In this document: positions 18,169 through 28,987 of the stretch, piece by piece | How the letters are laid out: each line of letters begins with the position of its first letter | How positions within the stretch are numbered: position 1 is the stretch's first letter | Source: an uncultured Paracoccaceae bacterium | GTDB taxonomy: Bacteria; Pseudomonadota; Alphaproteobacteria; Rhodobacterales; Rhodobacteraceae | DNA: 64,000 nucleotides | Reading direction: 5' to 3' | Assembly: GCA_947492585.1 (NCBI GenBank) | Contig: CANLND010000004.1 | Location: 1 to 64,000 of the forward strand | Notes under the pieces: generated by a model | Told to the model about the DNA's origin: nothing | Seen by the model: the letters and a program-made list of their open reading frames with translations, nothing else | The model's database searches: none | Translations under genes and position numbers: made by a program

Positions 18169-18954
18169 TTAGAGCGTATCAAAAATTGAGTCGATCCGCG
18201 CAGCTTCGTCGCTGGTGCCATAAGGGGCGTTCACAAAAAACATACCGGATCCAATCATTCGGTGACCTTCGCGGGCCGGAGGAAAGCGCACCTCATGGCG
18301 CAGCGCGCCTGGTAGATTTTGATGTTCAAGCGCGTTCAACATAGGCACATGTGCACCATCCGTCAGGATCGGATACCACAGGGCAATGATGCCGACGTTC
18401 CATTTTTTGTGCAGCTTGGCGATAAATCCCGGAATTTGGCCGTAATCGGATTTGATCTCATAGCTTGGGTCAATCACCACCAGCCCGCGCCGCGGTGTAG
18501 GCGGGGACAGCGATTGTGCCAGTTCAAACCCGTCTTGCTGATAAATCTTGGCCCGACGTCCCAACATCGCCGAATGCAGGGCCTCGTTTTCGCCGGGATG
18601 GAGCTCTGCCAGATGCATGCTGTCGGTAGGGCGCAACAGCGCCGACGCCACCAATGGGGAGCCGGGATACGCCTGCGCGCCATGGGCGTCACGTGTCGCC
18701 GCAATGGCCCTATGCAGGGGGTGGTCCGCGGGCAAGATCTGTTCGCTCAGCACGCGCAGGATACCCGCCGCCGCTTCGCCGGTTTTGACCGCCTCTGCCG
18801 CATTCAGCTGATACAGCCCCCGCCCGGCATGAGTTTCCATATAGGTCAACGGTTTATCCTTGCGCGTCAGATAAGACAGCACAAAAGCCAAGAGCGCGTG
18901 TTTCTGGACATCCGCCAGATTCCCCGCGTGATAGATATGTTGATACGACAGCAT
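18169..18954 (-). CDS. rlmJ: 23S rRNA (adenine(2030)-N6)-methyltransferase
   Basis: RlmJ-type rRNA methyltransferase (261 aa), which modifies A2030 of 23S rRNA. The signature N-terminus MLSYQHIYHAGNLADVQKHALLAFVL is nearly invariant in the family. YMETHAGRGLYQL forms the SAM-binding motif, and VVIDPSYE is the DPPY-type catalytic motif. The start at 18954 is set by this conserved N-terminus; an in-frame ATG 27 bases upstream is not conserved. It is convergent with leuA. Confidence 0.92.
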   Translation of the reverse strand: MLSYQHIYHAGNLADVQKHALLAFVLSYLTRKDKPLTYMETHAGRGLYQLNAAEAVKTGEAAAGILRVLSEQILPADHPLHRAIAATRDAHGAQAYPGSPLVASALLRPTDSMHLAELHPGENEALHSAMLGRRAKIYQQDGFELAQSLSPPTPRRGLVVIDPSYEIKSDYGQIPGFIAKLHKKWNVGIIALWYPILTDGAHVPMLNALEHQNLPGALRHEVRFPPAREGHRMIGSGMFFVNAPYGTSDEAARIDSIFDTL

Positions 18955-19076
18955 GGCGCTTGTGTAGCGGTTCTCACGCACCGGTAAAAGAGCGCAAGAG
19001 ATGATCTGGTGATAAACGAAATCTCAATCTGAATGAGCCACTCTGTGGTTAGATTTTCGCCCGCAAAAAGCAGGTT

Positions 19077-19844
19077 ATGATGTCCCTCAGAATGAGACTT
19101 TACCAGATTGCCCTGATGGGCTGTGCCTGTGTCTTGCCAATAGATGGCAGTGCCAGCCCCCATTCATTGGTTGGGACACAGTTTTTTTTACACAAAACAT
19201 CAGCTCCTCCGCCAACGCAAGGCGCAGATCTGCGTCAACGCGGAACCCCAGTGCCCGAAGATACCGGACGTGGCGCGGTTGCCCTGCGGTCTGGTGCCGC
19301 AAGCCTGTTTCGCGGGCGCGATGATGGTGGCCTATTTGCCCCTGTCCTGACGGCTCCCCACGCCCCCCCTGCCGCCAAACAGCTGATGCAGCTGATTGCG
19401 CAGGCCGAAGCAGGCAAAGCCGGATATGATGCCGTGCAACATGGCGCCAGACGCCGCCCGACCAAACCGCCAACATCTATGACAGTTGCCGAAATCTACG
19501 ATTGGATTAACCGAACCCCCGGCCAGCCCCATGCGATCGGTCGCTATCAGCTGATTCCCGCAACTTTGCGACGTCTGGTCAAACACCAAGGTGTTGGCCT
19601 GCACGAACGGTTCACCCCAGATATTCAGGATCGGCTGGCGCATCAGTTACTGGAAGAGGCCGGGCTGAGCGATTTCCGGTCCGCGGCGATGTCACGTGAA
19701 ACATTTATGCTGAACCTAGCAAAAATCTGGGCAGGCCTGCCGACCTCCAACGGAAAATCCTATTACGAGGGCTATGCAGGCAACAGCGCGGTGCTGAGCT
19801 GGGCACATTTCAAAGCGGAATTCCAACGCATCTTCCCCAGCTAG
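19077..19844 (+). CDS. exported lysozyme-like protein
   Basis: Protein of 255 aa with an N-terminal signal-like segment (QIALMGCACVLPIDGSAS), a proline-rich and low-complexity linker (about 30-95), and a C-terminal globular domain. That domain, from LMQLIAQAEAGKAGYDAVQ to ILSWAHFKAEFQRIFPS, contains an early Glu after 'IAQAEAG', IYDWINRTPGQPHAIGRYQLIP and a Q..LA..LLEEAGL helix. These resemble phage-lysozyme/GH104-like muramidases. A role in cutting peptidoglycan is inferred; the exact family should be checked. It lies next to the mre/mrd cell-shape operon, which also concerns the wall. Confidence 0.6.
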   Translation: MMSLRMRLYQIALMGCACVLPIDGSASPHSLVGTQFFLHKTSAPPPTQGADLRQRGTPVPEDTGRGAVALRSGAASLFRGRDDGGLFAPVLTAPHAPPAAKQLMQLIAQAEAGKAGYDAVQHGARRRPTKPPTSMTVAEIYDWINRTPGQPHAIGRYQLIPATLRRLVKHQGVGLHERFTPDIQDRLAHQLLEEAGLSDFRSAAMSRETFMLNLAKIWAGLPTSNGKSYYEGYAGNSAVLSWAHFKAEFQRIFPS

Positions 19845-19971
19845 ACCAGAATTGGCGCAACCCCCACCACCCCAACGTGCCGCTGACCCGGGTCTTCCAA
19901 GTTTCCCATTTGCCCCCCTGCATCAAAAACTCAACGCAACACGCAGGCGAAAAGGCGCTAGTTACACATAA

Positions 19972-21117
<1,146 letters not shown>

Positions 21118-21179
21118 GGCGTTGCGGTGCCTGCTGACAAATCGGCGGCACCCTCAACGAAACGCCCGAAAGGAGCGAT

Positions 21180-22112
21180 TTGGCCCGAGATCGGTCTCAG
21201 CGTGAAGATTATGCAACCCCTCTGCGCCGCCTGCTGATCGGGGTGCTGTGCTTGTGCCTGTTTGCGTTTTTCATTGTTTGGCGCATCGACAATCCCCGCG
21301 TAGAACGCTTCCGGGCCAAAGTGGTGGATCACGTGGTCCCCAATATGGACTGGGTGATGGCGCCGGTGACAGGCAGCATCAATCTGCTGCGAGACTTCCA
21401 AAGCTACCAGCGTTTGTCAGAGCAAAATCAGGAATTGCGCTCCGAACTGCGTCAGATGCGCGCTTGGAAAGAGGCGGCCTTGCAGCTGGAACAGGAAAAC
21501 GCACGCCTGTTGGACCTGAACAATGTACGCCTTGATCCCCGCCTGACCTATATCACTGGCGTGGTGATGGCCGACAGCGGATCGCCATTTCGCCAATCGG
21601 TGTTGCTGAACATCGGCTATCGCGATGGGTTGCAGGACGGCTGGGCCGCGATGGACGGTATTGGGCTCGTGGGGCGCATTTCCGGTACCGGGAAAACCAG
21701 CGCTCGCGTGATTTTGCTGACAGATCCAGCCAGCGCAATTCCGGTCATCATTCAGCCATCCGGCCAATCCGCGCTGGTGTCAGGGGACAATACCATTTCT
21801 CCGGCTCTGAACTTTTTGGAAAACGCCGATCTTGTACGCCCAGGAGACCGGGTCGTGACTTCTGGCGATGGATCCGTATTTCCCGCGGGACTGTTGGTCG
21901 GACAGGTCGCCCAAGACCGCACCGGCCGCCTGCGCGTGCGCCTGTCTGCCGACTATGAGCGCCTCGAATTTCTGCGGGTGCTGCGCCATCACGGCACCGA
22001 AGTCATTCTTGATTCTGGCGGGTTGATTGTGCCGGATCCAGGAACACCAACTCCACGCGAGCGTCCCGAAGACCTGGACACCTCCAGCGAGGACCAACCC
22101 AGCAATGGCTAG
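21180..22112 (+). CDS. mreC: rod shape-determining protein MreC
   Basis: Bitopic inner-membrane protein of 310 aa that links MreB to periplasmic wall enzymes. It has a single N-terminal membrane helix (LLIGVLCLCLFAFFIVW, about 17-34), a coiled coil (about 75-110, SEQNQELRSELRQMRAWKEAA region), then the beta-rich MreC domain with GIGLVGRISGTGKTSARV and GVVTSGDGSVFPAGLLVG-like segments. It starts at TTG 21180, supported by an AAAGGAG 6 bases upstream. The Pro- and Glu-rich tail is variable in the family. Stop overlaps the start of mreD by 8 bases. Confidence 0.93.
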   Translation: MARDRSQREDYATPLRRLLIGVLCLCLFAFFIVWRIDNPRVERFRAKVVDHVVPNMDWVMAPVTGSINLLRDFQSYQRLSEQNQELRSELRQMRAWKEAALQLEQENARLLDLNNVRLDPRLTYITGVVMADSGSPFRQSVLLNIGYRDGLQDGWAAMDGIGLVGRISGTGKTSARVILLTDPASAIPVIIQPSGQSALVSGDNTISPALNFLENADLVRPGDRVVTSGDGSVFPAGLLVGQVAQDRTGRLRVRLSADYERLEFLRVLRHHGTEVILDSGGLIVPDPGTPTPRERPEDLDTSSEDQPSNG

Positions 22113-22641
22113 CACGCCGCAAACCCGTATCTGGCTGATGCGCCTTATGTTTCCCGCGCTGTCATTTGCCATTCTATTTGCCCACCTTCTTCCGCTGGAC
22201 ACCCTTCCACGGGGGTGGGCTCCACCGGATTTAATACTGGGGCTGGCGCTGGCATGGTCCCTGCGACGACCTGATTATTTGCCAACGCTATCAATCTTTT
22301 TCACCATGTTGATGGCAGACCTGCTGCTGTATCGCCCTCCGGGCCTCATGACGATGTTGACAATCCTGGGGTGTGAATTTTTAAAAACCCGGGTCCTGCC
22401 CCATCGTGAAACGGCGTTTGTCAGCGAGTGGTTTTCAGTCGCATTGGTGATCACCGCGATTACTGTGCTCAATCGCACAATTTTGAACGTGACCAACACC
22501 GGTCAAGCGCCTTTGACACTTTCCATGATACAGATGATCATGACAATTGGTATTTATCCCCTGCTGGTTCTGTTCTGCCAAAGCGTCCTACGCGTGCGCA
22601 AACTGTCTCCCAGCGAAGCAGATGCAGTGCGAGGCCGTTGA
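22105..22641 (+). CDS. mreD: rod shape-determining protein MreD
   Basis: Small polytopic inner-membrane protein (178 aa) of the elongasome. About five hydrophobic segments are visible, for example LMRLMFPALSFAILFAHLLP and PPDLILGLALAWSLR. It starts at ATG 22105, overlapping the mreC stop, and its stop TGA overlaps the first base of mrdA (TGATG). The recognisable context is stronger evidence than the sequence, because MreD diverges quickly. Confidence 0.88.
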   Translation: MASTPQTRIWLMRLMFPALSFAILFAHLLPLDTLPRGWAPPDLILGLALAWSLRRPDYLPTLSIFFTMLMADLLLYRPPGLMTMLTILGCEFLKTRVLPHRETAFVSEWFSVALVITAITVLNRTILNVTNTGQAPLTLSMIQMIMTIGIYPLLVLFCQSVLRVRKLSPSEADAVRGR

Positions 22642-24587
22642 TGAAACGCACCCCTAGAGATCAGGAACACAGCCACCGCGTGCTGTCCCGGCGCGCGCTT
22701 TTGTTGGGTGGGCTACAACTGGGATTTGCCGGTGGTCTGGCGGCACGAATGCGGTTCCTTCAGGTGGATCAGGCAGATGAATTCCGCCTATTGGCCGAAG
22801 AAAACCGCGTAAACTTCGAACTTTTACCACCTGCGCGCGGGCGCATTTTTGACCGCAACGGCACAGTCATTGCGAAAAACTCTCCATCCTATCGCATTGT
22901 AATCGTTCCAGAAAACACCCCCGACATCGACGCCGCGATCACCAAGCTGCGCCAGTTGGTTGAAATTTCTGACGAGGAGATCAAAGAAGCCCTAGAGGAC
23001 ATTGAGGCCGGCAGACGCTACCACCGCATCACGCTTGCGGATCAGGTGACCTGGGAAGACATTGCACGGGTCGCAGCCAATGCGCCCGCACTGTCGGGCA
23101 TCTCGCCCGAGGTTGGCCTGACGCGGGTTTATCCCCAAAATGCGGACTTTGCCCATGTGGTTGGGTATGTGGGCCCGGTCTCGGATTACGACCTGTCCAA
23201 GATGGACGATCCCGATCCCATCCTGCTGACCCCGCGGTTCCAATTCGGCAAAGTTGGCTTTGAATCCAAGCTCGAAGAACGGCTGCGTGGCAAGGCCGGC
23301 ACCAAGCGGGTCGAGGTCAACGCCGGCGGCCGTGTCATGCGTGAGCTGGGTCGCCGTGAGGGCGAAGCAGGCAGAGACATGCAGCTGACTCTGGACGCCA
23401 ATCTGCAAAGCTATGCGCAGACGCGATTGGGCAACGAAAGTGCCAGCGCGGTGGTCATCGATTGTGAAACCGGAGATCTGCGCGCAATCTGTTCGTCCCC
23501 CAGTTTTGATCCAAACCTGTTTGTGCGCGGGATTTCGGGCAAAAACTACCGCGACCTGACCAGCAATATCTACCGCCCCCTTGCGAACAAATCGGTACAG
23601 GGCGTCTACCCACCTGGCTCCACCTTCAAAATGGTCGTCGCATTGGCCGCACTGGAAGAGGGCATTGTCGGCACCGAAGACACGGTCTGGTGCCCCGGCC
23701 ATCTCGAAGTCTCAGGCCGGCGCTTTCACTGCTGGAAACGCGCGGGGCATGGGCATGTCAATCTGAATGGCTCGCTCAAAGGCTCCTGCGACGTTTACTA
23801 TTATGATCTCGCGATCAAGGTTGGCATCGAAAAGATTTCGGCCATGGCACGTCGGCTGGGACTGGGCGTACGCCATGATCTACCCATGTCTGCGGTGGCG
23901 AGCGGTCTCGCCCCTGACAAAGACTGGAAATTCAAAGTCCATGGCCAGGACTGGCTGGTCGGTGATACGGTAAACTCGTCGATTGGGCAGGGCTATATGC
24001 TGGCCTCCCCGATGCAGCTGGCAGTCATGACTGCTCGCTTGGCCACGGGCCGCGCGGTTGAACCGCGCCTGTTGAAATCCATCGACGGCATTGATCAACC
24101 CTCAGGTGCAGGCGAGAGCATGGGGTTGAACGAAAACAACCTGCGCTTTGTGCGCAAGGGCATGTATTCAGTCAGCAACGAACGCCGGGGCACGGCCTAT
24201 CGCAACCGTATCGTCGCAGATGGCCTCAGAATGGCGGGCAAGACCGGCACCAGCCAAGTGCGTAACATTACCGCCGCCGAACGTGCCGCAGGCGTGATCC
24301 GCAACGAAGACTTGCCTTGGGAACGGCGCGACCATGCCTTGTTTGTCAGCTTTGCACCCTATGACAATCCCAAATACGCAATCTCTGTGGTGGTTGAACA
24401 CGGCGGCGGTGGATCAACGGCCGCAGCCCCAATTGCACGCGATATTCTGCTACAGGCGCTGTACGATGGCCCGCCACCGCTGACCGCCTACCCCAAACGT
24501 GACCGCCCTCGGATCAAGGCGCTGCAGGAACGTCTGAAACGTGAGCAGGAACAGGCCCACAAACCGTCGGTGAAAGACCAAGCATGA
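22641..24587 (+). CDS. mrdA: penicillin-binding protein 2
   Basis: Class B transpeptidase of the elongasome, 648 aa. A membrane anchor (about 17-36) is followed by a dimerisation domain with RGRIFDRNG and a transpeptidase domain. The active serine is S327 in PPGSTFK (SxxK), SxN is represented by GSCD (a variant with Cys for the usual Asn-preceding residue), and KTG is K534-T535-G536 in AGKTGTSQV. It lies directly between mreD and rodA with overlapping codons, so MrdA and its SEDS partner RodA are made together. The reaction is peptidoglycan cross-linking in side-wall synthesis. Confidence 0.95.
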   Translation: MKRTPRDQEHSHRVLSRRALLLGGLQLGFAGGLAARMRFLQVDQADEFRLLAEENRVNFELLPPARGRIFDRNGTVIAKNSPSYRIVIVPENTPDIDAAITKLRQLVEISDEEIKEALEDIEAGRRYHRITLADQVTWEDIARVAANAPALSGISPEVGLTRVYPQNADFAHVVGYVGPVSDYDLSKMDDPDPILLTPRFQFGKVGFESKLEERLRGKAGTKRVEVNAGGRVMRELGRREGEAGRDMQLTLDANLQSYAQTRLGNESASAVVIDCETGDLRAICSSPSFDPNLFVRGISGKNYRDLTSNIYRPLANKSVQGVYPPGSTFKMVVALAALEEGIVGTEDTVWCPGHLEVSGRRFHCWKRAGHGHVNLNGSLKGSCDVYYYDLAIKVGIEKISAMARRLGLGVRHDLPMSAVASGLAPDKDWKFKVHGQDWLVGDTVNSSIGQGYMLASPMQLAVMTARLATGRAVEPRLLKSIDGIDQPSGAGESMGLNENNLRFVRKGMYSVSNERRGTAYRNRIVADGLRMAGKTGTSQVRNITAAERAAGVIRNEDLPWERRDHALFVSFAPYDNPKYAISVVVEHGGGGSTAAAPIARDILLQALYDGPPPLTAYPKRDRPRIKALQERLKREQEQAHKPSVKDQA

Positions 24588-25723
24588 CCTACCTTGCCAA
24601 CAACGCCCAAAGCATCCCCACAGGTTTTCGCAAGATCCTGTTCCTGAACTGGCCTCTGGTGTTGTTGATGACGTCGGTGGCCAGTGTTGGGTTTTTGATG
24701 CTGTATTCGGTGGCAGGCGGGTCGTTTTCCCCATGGGTAGAGCCACAGTTCAAACGCTTTTTACTGGGCCTTGGCGTCATGCTGTTTGTCGCCATGATCC
24801 CGATCTGGTTTTGGCGCAATGTCTCTGCCGTGGCCTATCTGGTGTCCTTTGGCCTGCTGCTGGCAGTTGAATTTTTTGGCAGCGTCGGCATGGGAGCACA
24901 GCGCTGGATTGATCTTGGATTTATGCGCCTACAGCCCTCGGAACTGATGAAAATCACCCTGGTGATGTTGCTGGCGGCCTATTACGACTGGTTGCCGCCT
25001 GAAAAAACCTCACGTCCGTTCTGGGTGGTCCTCCCCGTCCTTATGATCCTCATTCCCACGGCGTTGGTTTTGAAGCAGCCGGACCTTGGCACCTCTATCC
25101 TGTTGATGGCGGCGGGCGGCGGCGTGATGTTTCTGGCCGGGGTGCACTGGGCCTATTTCGCCGCTGTCATTGCCTCGGGCGTGGGGCTGGTTGCCGCTGT
25201 CTTCCAAAGCCGGGGCACCGAGTGGCAGCTTTTAAAGAACTACCAGTACCGCCGTATTGATACGTTTTTGGATCCGTCGCAGGATCCTTTGGGCGCGGGA
25301 TACCACATCACCCAGTCGAAAATCGCGCTTGGATCCGGGGGGTGGTCTGGACGCGGATTTATGCAGGGCACCCAATCGCGGCTGAACTTCCTGCCAGAAA
25401 AACATACCGATTTCATTTTCACCACCTTGGCCGAAGAGTTTGGCTTTATCGGCGGCCTTTCCCTGCTCAGCATCTATATGCTGGTGATCATCTTTGCGAT
25501 TGCAGCGGCCATCGCCACCAAAGATCGTTTTTCCGCTCTGGTGACCATGGGCATCGCCCTGACCTTCTTCCTGTTCTTTGCGGTGAACATGTCGATGGTC
25601 ATGGGACTTATGCCGGTTGTCGGCGTCCCATTGCCCATGGTGTCATATGGCGGCTCGGTCATGCTGGTGCTGATGGGCGCTTTTGGCCTGATCCAAAGCG
25701 CAAATATCCACCGCCCGCGATAA
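24584..25723 (+). CDS. rodA: rod shape-determining SEDS glycosyltransferase RodA
   Basis: SEDS-family peptidoglycan polymerase (379 aa) with about ten membrane helices. Diagnostic segments are GAQRWIDLGFMRLQPSELMK, KQPDLGTSILL (with the catalytic Asp region), YQYRRIDTFLDPSQDPLGAGYH, KHTDFIFTTLAEEFGFIGG and GVPLPMVSYGGSVML. Its ATG overlaps the mrdA stop by 4 bases (ATGA). It ends the mre/mrd operon; no obvious terminator follows within 60 bp. Confidence 0.96.
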   Translation: MTYLANNAQSIPTGFRKILFLNWPLVLLMTSVASVGFLMLYSVAGGSFSPWVEPQFKRFLLGLGVMLFVAMIPIWFWRNVSAVAYLVSFGLLLAVEFFGSVGMGAQRWIDLGFMRLQPSELMKITLVMLLAAYYDWLPPEKTSRPFWVVLPVLMILIPTALVLKQPDLGTSILLMAAGGGVMFLAGVHWAYFAAVIASGVGLVAAVFQSRGTEWQLLKNYQYRRIDTFLDPSQDPLGAGYHITQSKIALGSGGWSGRGFMQGTQSRLNFLPEKHTDFIFTTLAEEFGFIGGLSLLSIYMLVIIFAIAAAIATKDRFSALVTMGIALTFFLFFAVNMSMVMGLMPVVGVPLPMVSYGGSVMLVLMGAFGLIQSANIHRPR

Positions 25724-25785
25724 GATCCACCCCCACTCCGAATTTAGGTCAAAGGGTTTTTCGATATGATCAAAGTCTATGAAAC

Positions 25786-26712
25786 ATGATCCGGATTGCA
25801 TTTTCAGCGTCAGATGCGCTTTGGGACAGCTACCAAACCCTGATCCCAGATGCCTGCGACGCGCAAGGGCTAACAGTTGATCTACAAAGAGATCACCTAG
25901 CAGAGACCGTGGATTATCTGGTCTATGCGCCCCAATCAGATCTTCAGGATTTCACGCCCTTCACCCGCTGCAAGGCTGTCTTTAGCCTCTGGGCCGGGGT
26001 GGAACATATCGTCAGCAACGCCACACTGACCCAACCGCTGTGCCGCATGGTCGATCCGGGCCTGACCGACGGCATGGTGGAATGGGTCACAGCCCATGTG
26101 CTGCGCTATCATCTTGATCTCGATACAACCCTGAACACCCAAGATCACTGGCGCCCAAACGTGCCGCCACTGGCCGTTGAGCGCCCGGTCACCATATTGG
26201 GGCTCGGCGCGCTGGGTCAGGCCTGTGCCCACAGCCTTACCCGGCTCGGATTTCCGGTAACCGGCTGGTCACGCAGCCCCAAAACCTTGGATGGCATCAC
26301 CTGCCTGCACGGGGACGGTGGCCTCCAACAGGCTCTGTCCACCGCAGAAATCCTCGTGCTGTTGCTGCCCGACACCACCGAAACACAAGACATAATAAAC
26401 GCACAGACGCTGGCACAGCTGCCGCAGGGGACCCGCCTGCTCAACCCCGGACGCGGCACGTTAATCGATGATCAGGCCTTAGTGAGCGCGCTCGACACCG
26501 GCCACATCGCCCATGCCACGCTGGATGTGTTTCGTACCGAACCCTTGCCGCACAGGCATCCCTATTGGGCCCACCCCAATGTCACCGTGACGCCGCATAT
26601 CGCCGCCGAAACCCGCCCTGTGACGGCCGCACAGGTCATCGCGGAAAACATCGCACGCGGCGAAGCGCGCAAGCCGTTCAAACATCAAGTCAACCGCACC
26701 CGCGGGTATTAA
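25786..26712 (+). CDS. ghrA: glyoxylate/hydroxypyruvate reductase A
   Basis: NAD(P)H-dependent D-2-hydroxyacid dehydrogenase of the GhrA type, 308 aa. The nucleotide-binding fold has ILGLGALGQACAHSL (GxGxxG), the later LPDTTETQDIINA segment, and catalytic residues Arg in NPGRGTLIDD, Glu in FRTEPLP and His in TPHIAAE. GhrA reduces glyoxylate and hydroxypyruvate; family members also act on other 2-oxoacids. It follows rodA by 62 bp but is probably transcribed separately. A hairpin terminator lies after it. Confidence 0.88.
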   Translation: MIRIAFSASDALWDSYQTLIPDACDAQGLTVDLQRDHLAETVDYLVYAPQSDLQDFTPFTRCKAVFSLWAGVEHIVSNATLTQPLCRMVDPGLTDGMVEWVTAHVLRYHLDLDTTLNTQDHWRPNVPPLAVERPVTILGLGALGQACAHSLTRLGFPVTGWSRSPKTLDGITCLHGDGGLQQALSTAEILVLLLPDTTETQDIINAQTLAQLPQGTRLLNPGRGTLIDDQALVSALDTGHIAHATLDVFRTEPLPHRHPYWAHPNVTVTPHIAAETRPVTAAQVIAENIARGEARKPFKHQVNRTRGY

Positions 26713-26775
26713 AACAGACCTGACCCGTGCCTCAGCGCCTGCTTCTTTTTGGCAAAAAATACCCCCGCCGGAGGC

Positions 26776-26799
26776 AGCGCCCGCTCCGGGCGCTTTTGT
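26776..26799. terminator. terminator between ghrA and convergent peptidase gene
   Basis: AGCGCCCG and CGGGCGCT form an 8-bp stem around CTC followed by TTTTG. It sits in the 92-bp gap between two convergent genes. A 14-base sequence just before it recurs at 36497 (see findings). Confidence 0.8.
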
Positions 26800-26804
26800 T
26801 TCGG

Positions 26805-28820
26805 TCAACCGGCCTGCAATCCACGCCCTTTCAACAGCGCCTCAACACCCGGCAGCCGTCCCCGAAACGCGCGATACAAATCCGCCGGGTCCTGTGACCC
26901 GCCCGTGGACAAAATACAGGTTTCCAGCGCGCGGGCCCGCTCAGCATCAAAGGCGCCGTTTGCCTCCTCAAAAGACGCAAATGCATCCGCATCCATCACC
27001 TCGGACCACATATAACTGTAATATCCGGAACTATAGCCATCCCCTGCAAAGACATGGGCAAACTGCGGTGTCGCATGACGCATGGTGATCGCGGTTGGCA
27101 TCCCAATCTCAGACAAAACCTCAGCCTGTCTAACCATCGGGTCCGCCGGTGCCCCTCCGTCATGGAACGCCAGGTCCACGAGGGCTGAGGCCACGTATTC
27201 CACGGTCTGAAATCCCATATCATACGTCGCCGCTCCCAGAACCTTGGCCAGCAGATCCTCTGGCATGGCCTCTCCGGTCTCGGCATGAAGCGCAAATTCC
27301 TGCAACACCTCAGGCACTTCCAGCCAATGTTCATAAAGCTGCGAAGGAAGTTCCACAAAATCACGCGCCACCGAGGTCCCCGAGATGCTTTCATATGACA
27401 CATCTGACAACATCTGATGCAGTGCGTGGCCAAATTCATGGAACAAGGTGCGCGCATCATCCCAGCTCAACAAGGCCGGTTCGCCCTTAGCAAAATTACA
27501 AACGTTGATCACAACAGGTGTCTGCACAGAGGGGAATTTTGCCTGACTGCGCATCGCAGAACACCACGCACCAGAACGTTTAGAGCCCCGAGCAAAATAA
27601 TCTCCGATGAACACGGCCACATGTTTGCCGTCGCGCGTCACCTCCCAGGCGCGACAATCCGCATGATACAGCGGCACATCCAGCGGCGCGAACGTCAACC
27701 CAAACAGGCGGTTGGCACAGGCAAACGACGCTTCGATGATTTGGTCCAACTGTAGATACGGCTTCAATTCTGCCTCATCCAGGTCATGCTCAATCACCCG
27801 CCGTTTTTCAGAGTAATACCGCCAATCCCAAGGCTCCAGTTCACCATTGATCCCGTCGTCACGCATCATCTGGGTCAGGATTTCGGCGTCGGCTTCGGCC
27901 TGTGCCTTGGCTGGTCCCCAGACATCCATCAACAGCTGGCGCACCGCGTCTGGCGTTTTGGCCATCTCGGTTTCCAACTTATAATCAGCAAAACATGCAT
28001 ACCCCAGCAGCTGCGCCCGCTCCTCACGCAATTTCAGCGTCTCAGCTGCACTGGCGCGATTGTCGGTCTCCCCCCCATTTGCTCCCCGCGCGACAAAGGC
28101 ATTAAACGCGATTTTCCGCAAATCGCGCCGGGGCGAAAACTGCAAAAACGGCGTGATCAAGGATCGCGACAGGGTCACCACCGGACCATCCACACCCTTT
28201 TCTTCTCCGGCCGCACGTGCAGCCGACACCACAAAATCAGGCAGGCCTTCCAGATCGTCTTCGGACAGTTTCAAAAACCACGCGCGCTCGTCCGCCAACA
28301 GGTTCTGGGTAAAACTCGTACCCAAGGTCGCCAACCGCCCTTTGATCTCTTGCATTCGTTGGTCCGCCTCCCCTTCCAGAGCCGCCCCTCCGCGCACAAA
28401 TCCCCGGTGCGTCAGCATCAAAACCCGCGCCTGTTCTTCGGTCAAATCGAGTGTGTCGCGCTGATCCCAAACCGCCTGCACGCGGGCATACAGAGCCTTG
28501 TTGGCGGTAATTGCAGAAAAATGCGCCGCCAGTTTGGGTGAAAATTCACGTTGCAGCGCTTCACGCGCGGGGTTGCTGTCAGCGCCAGCCACAGTGAAAA
28601 ACACTGACAGGACCTGTTCCAATGGTTGGCACGGTGTTTCCAGCGCCTCGATTACATTGGCAAAACCCGGCGGCGTCACGTCCGATGCAATCGCATCAAT
28701 CTGCGCGGTATGTGCCGCCAAAGCCGTATCCAGCGCGGGCGCGAAATGGTCATCCGAAATCTCAGCAAACGGGGCAATACCAAACGGTGTTGTCCAGGTC
28801 TGTAACAGCGGGTTGGTCAT
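26805..28820 (-). CDS. M3 family metallopeptidase (oligopeptidase A/Dcp-like)
   Basis: Cytoplasmic zinc endopeptidase or dipeptidyl carboxypeptidase (671 aa) of the thimet oligopeptidase family. The zinc motif is LFHEFGHALHQML (HExGH), followed by a downstream ligand Glu in the F.ELPSQLYEHW segment. Typical flanking text is YFARGSKRSGAWCSAMR and GYSSGYYSYMWSEVMDADAF. It degrades short peptides such as cleaved signal peptides. Start at 28820 is backed by a strong GGAGGAG 7 bases upstream; the longer frame begins with an unlikely Arg-rich leader. OpdA (PrlC) and Dcp are hard to separate by eye, so no symbol is given. Confidence 0.92.
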   Translation of the reverse strand: MTNPLLQTWTTPFGIAPFAEISDDHFAPALDTALAAHTAQIDAIASDVTPPGFANVIEALETPCQPLEQVLSVFFTVAGADSNPAREALQREFSPKLAAHFSAITANKALYARVQAVWDQRDTLDLTEEQARVLMLTHRGFVRGGAALEGEADQRMQEIKGRLATLGTSFTQNLLADERAWFLKLSEDDLEGLPDFVVSAARAAGEEKGVDGPVVTLSRSLITPFLQFSPRRDLRKIAFNAFVARGANGGETDNRASAAETLKLREERAQLLGYACFADYKLETEMAKTPDAVRQLLMDVWGPAKAQAEADAEILTQMMRDDGINGELEPWDWRYYSEKRRVIEHDLDEAELKPYLQLDQIIEASFACANRLFGLTFAPLDVPLYHADCRAWEVTRDGKHVAVFIGDYFARGSKRSGAWCSAMRSQAKFPSVQTPVVINVCNFAKGEPALLSWDDARTLFHEFGHALHQMLSDVSYESISGTSVARDFVELPSQLYEHWLEVPEVLQEFALHAETGEAMPEDLLAKVLGAATYDMGFQTVEYVASALVDLAFHDGGAPADPMVRQAEVLSEIGMPTAITMRHATPQFAHVFAGDGYSSGYYSYMWSEVMDADAFASFEEANGAFDAERARALETCILSTGGSQDPADLYRAFRGRLPGVEALLKGRGLQAG

Positions 28821-28987
28821 GATGGATCTCCTCCAGCGGTCAACGGCACGCGCAACAGTCCGCCGTTGTTCTATGATTTTGAGGGCAGCCTGCCTGTCGC
28901 GCACAGCCGCTGCAACCACGTTTGTACCTCGCGCAGGCCGCGCGGCATAAATCTTATGGCTGTTTGTCTTTCAAAACGGTGCACGGC

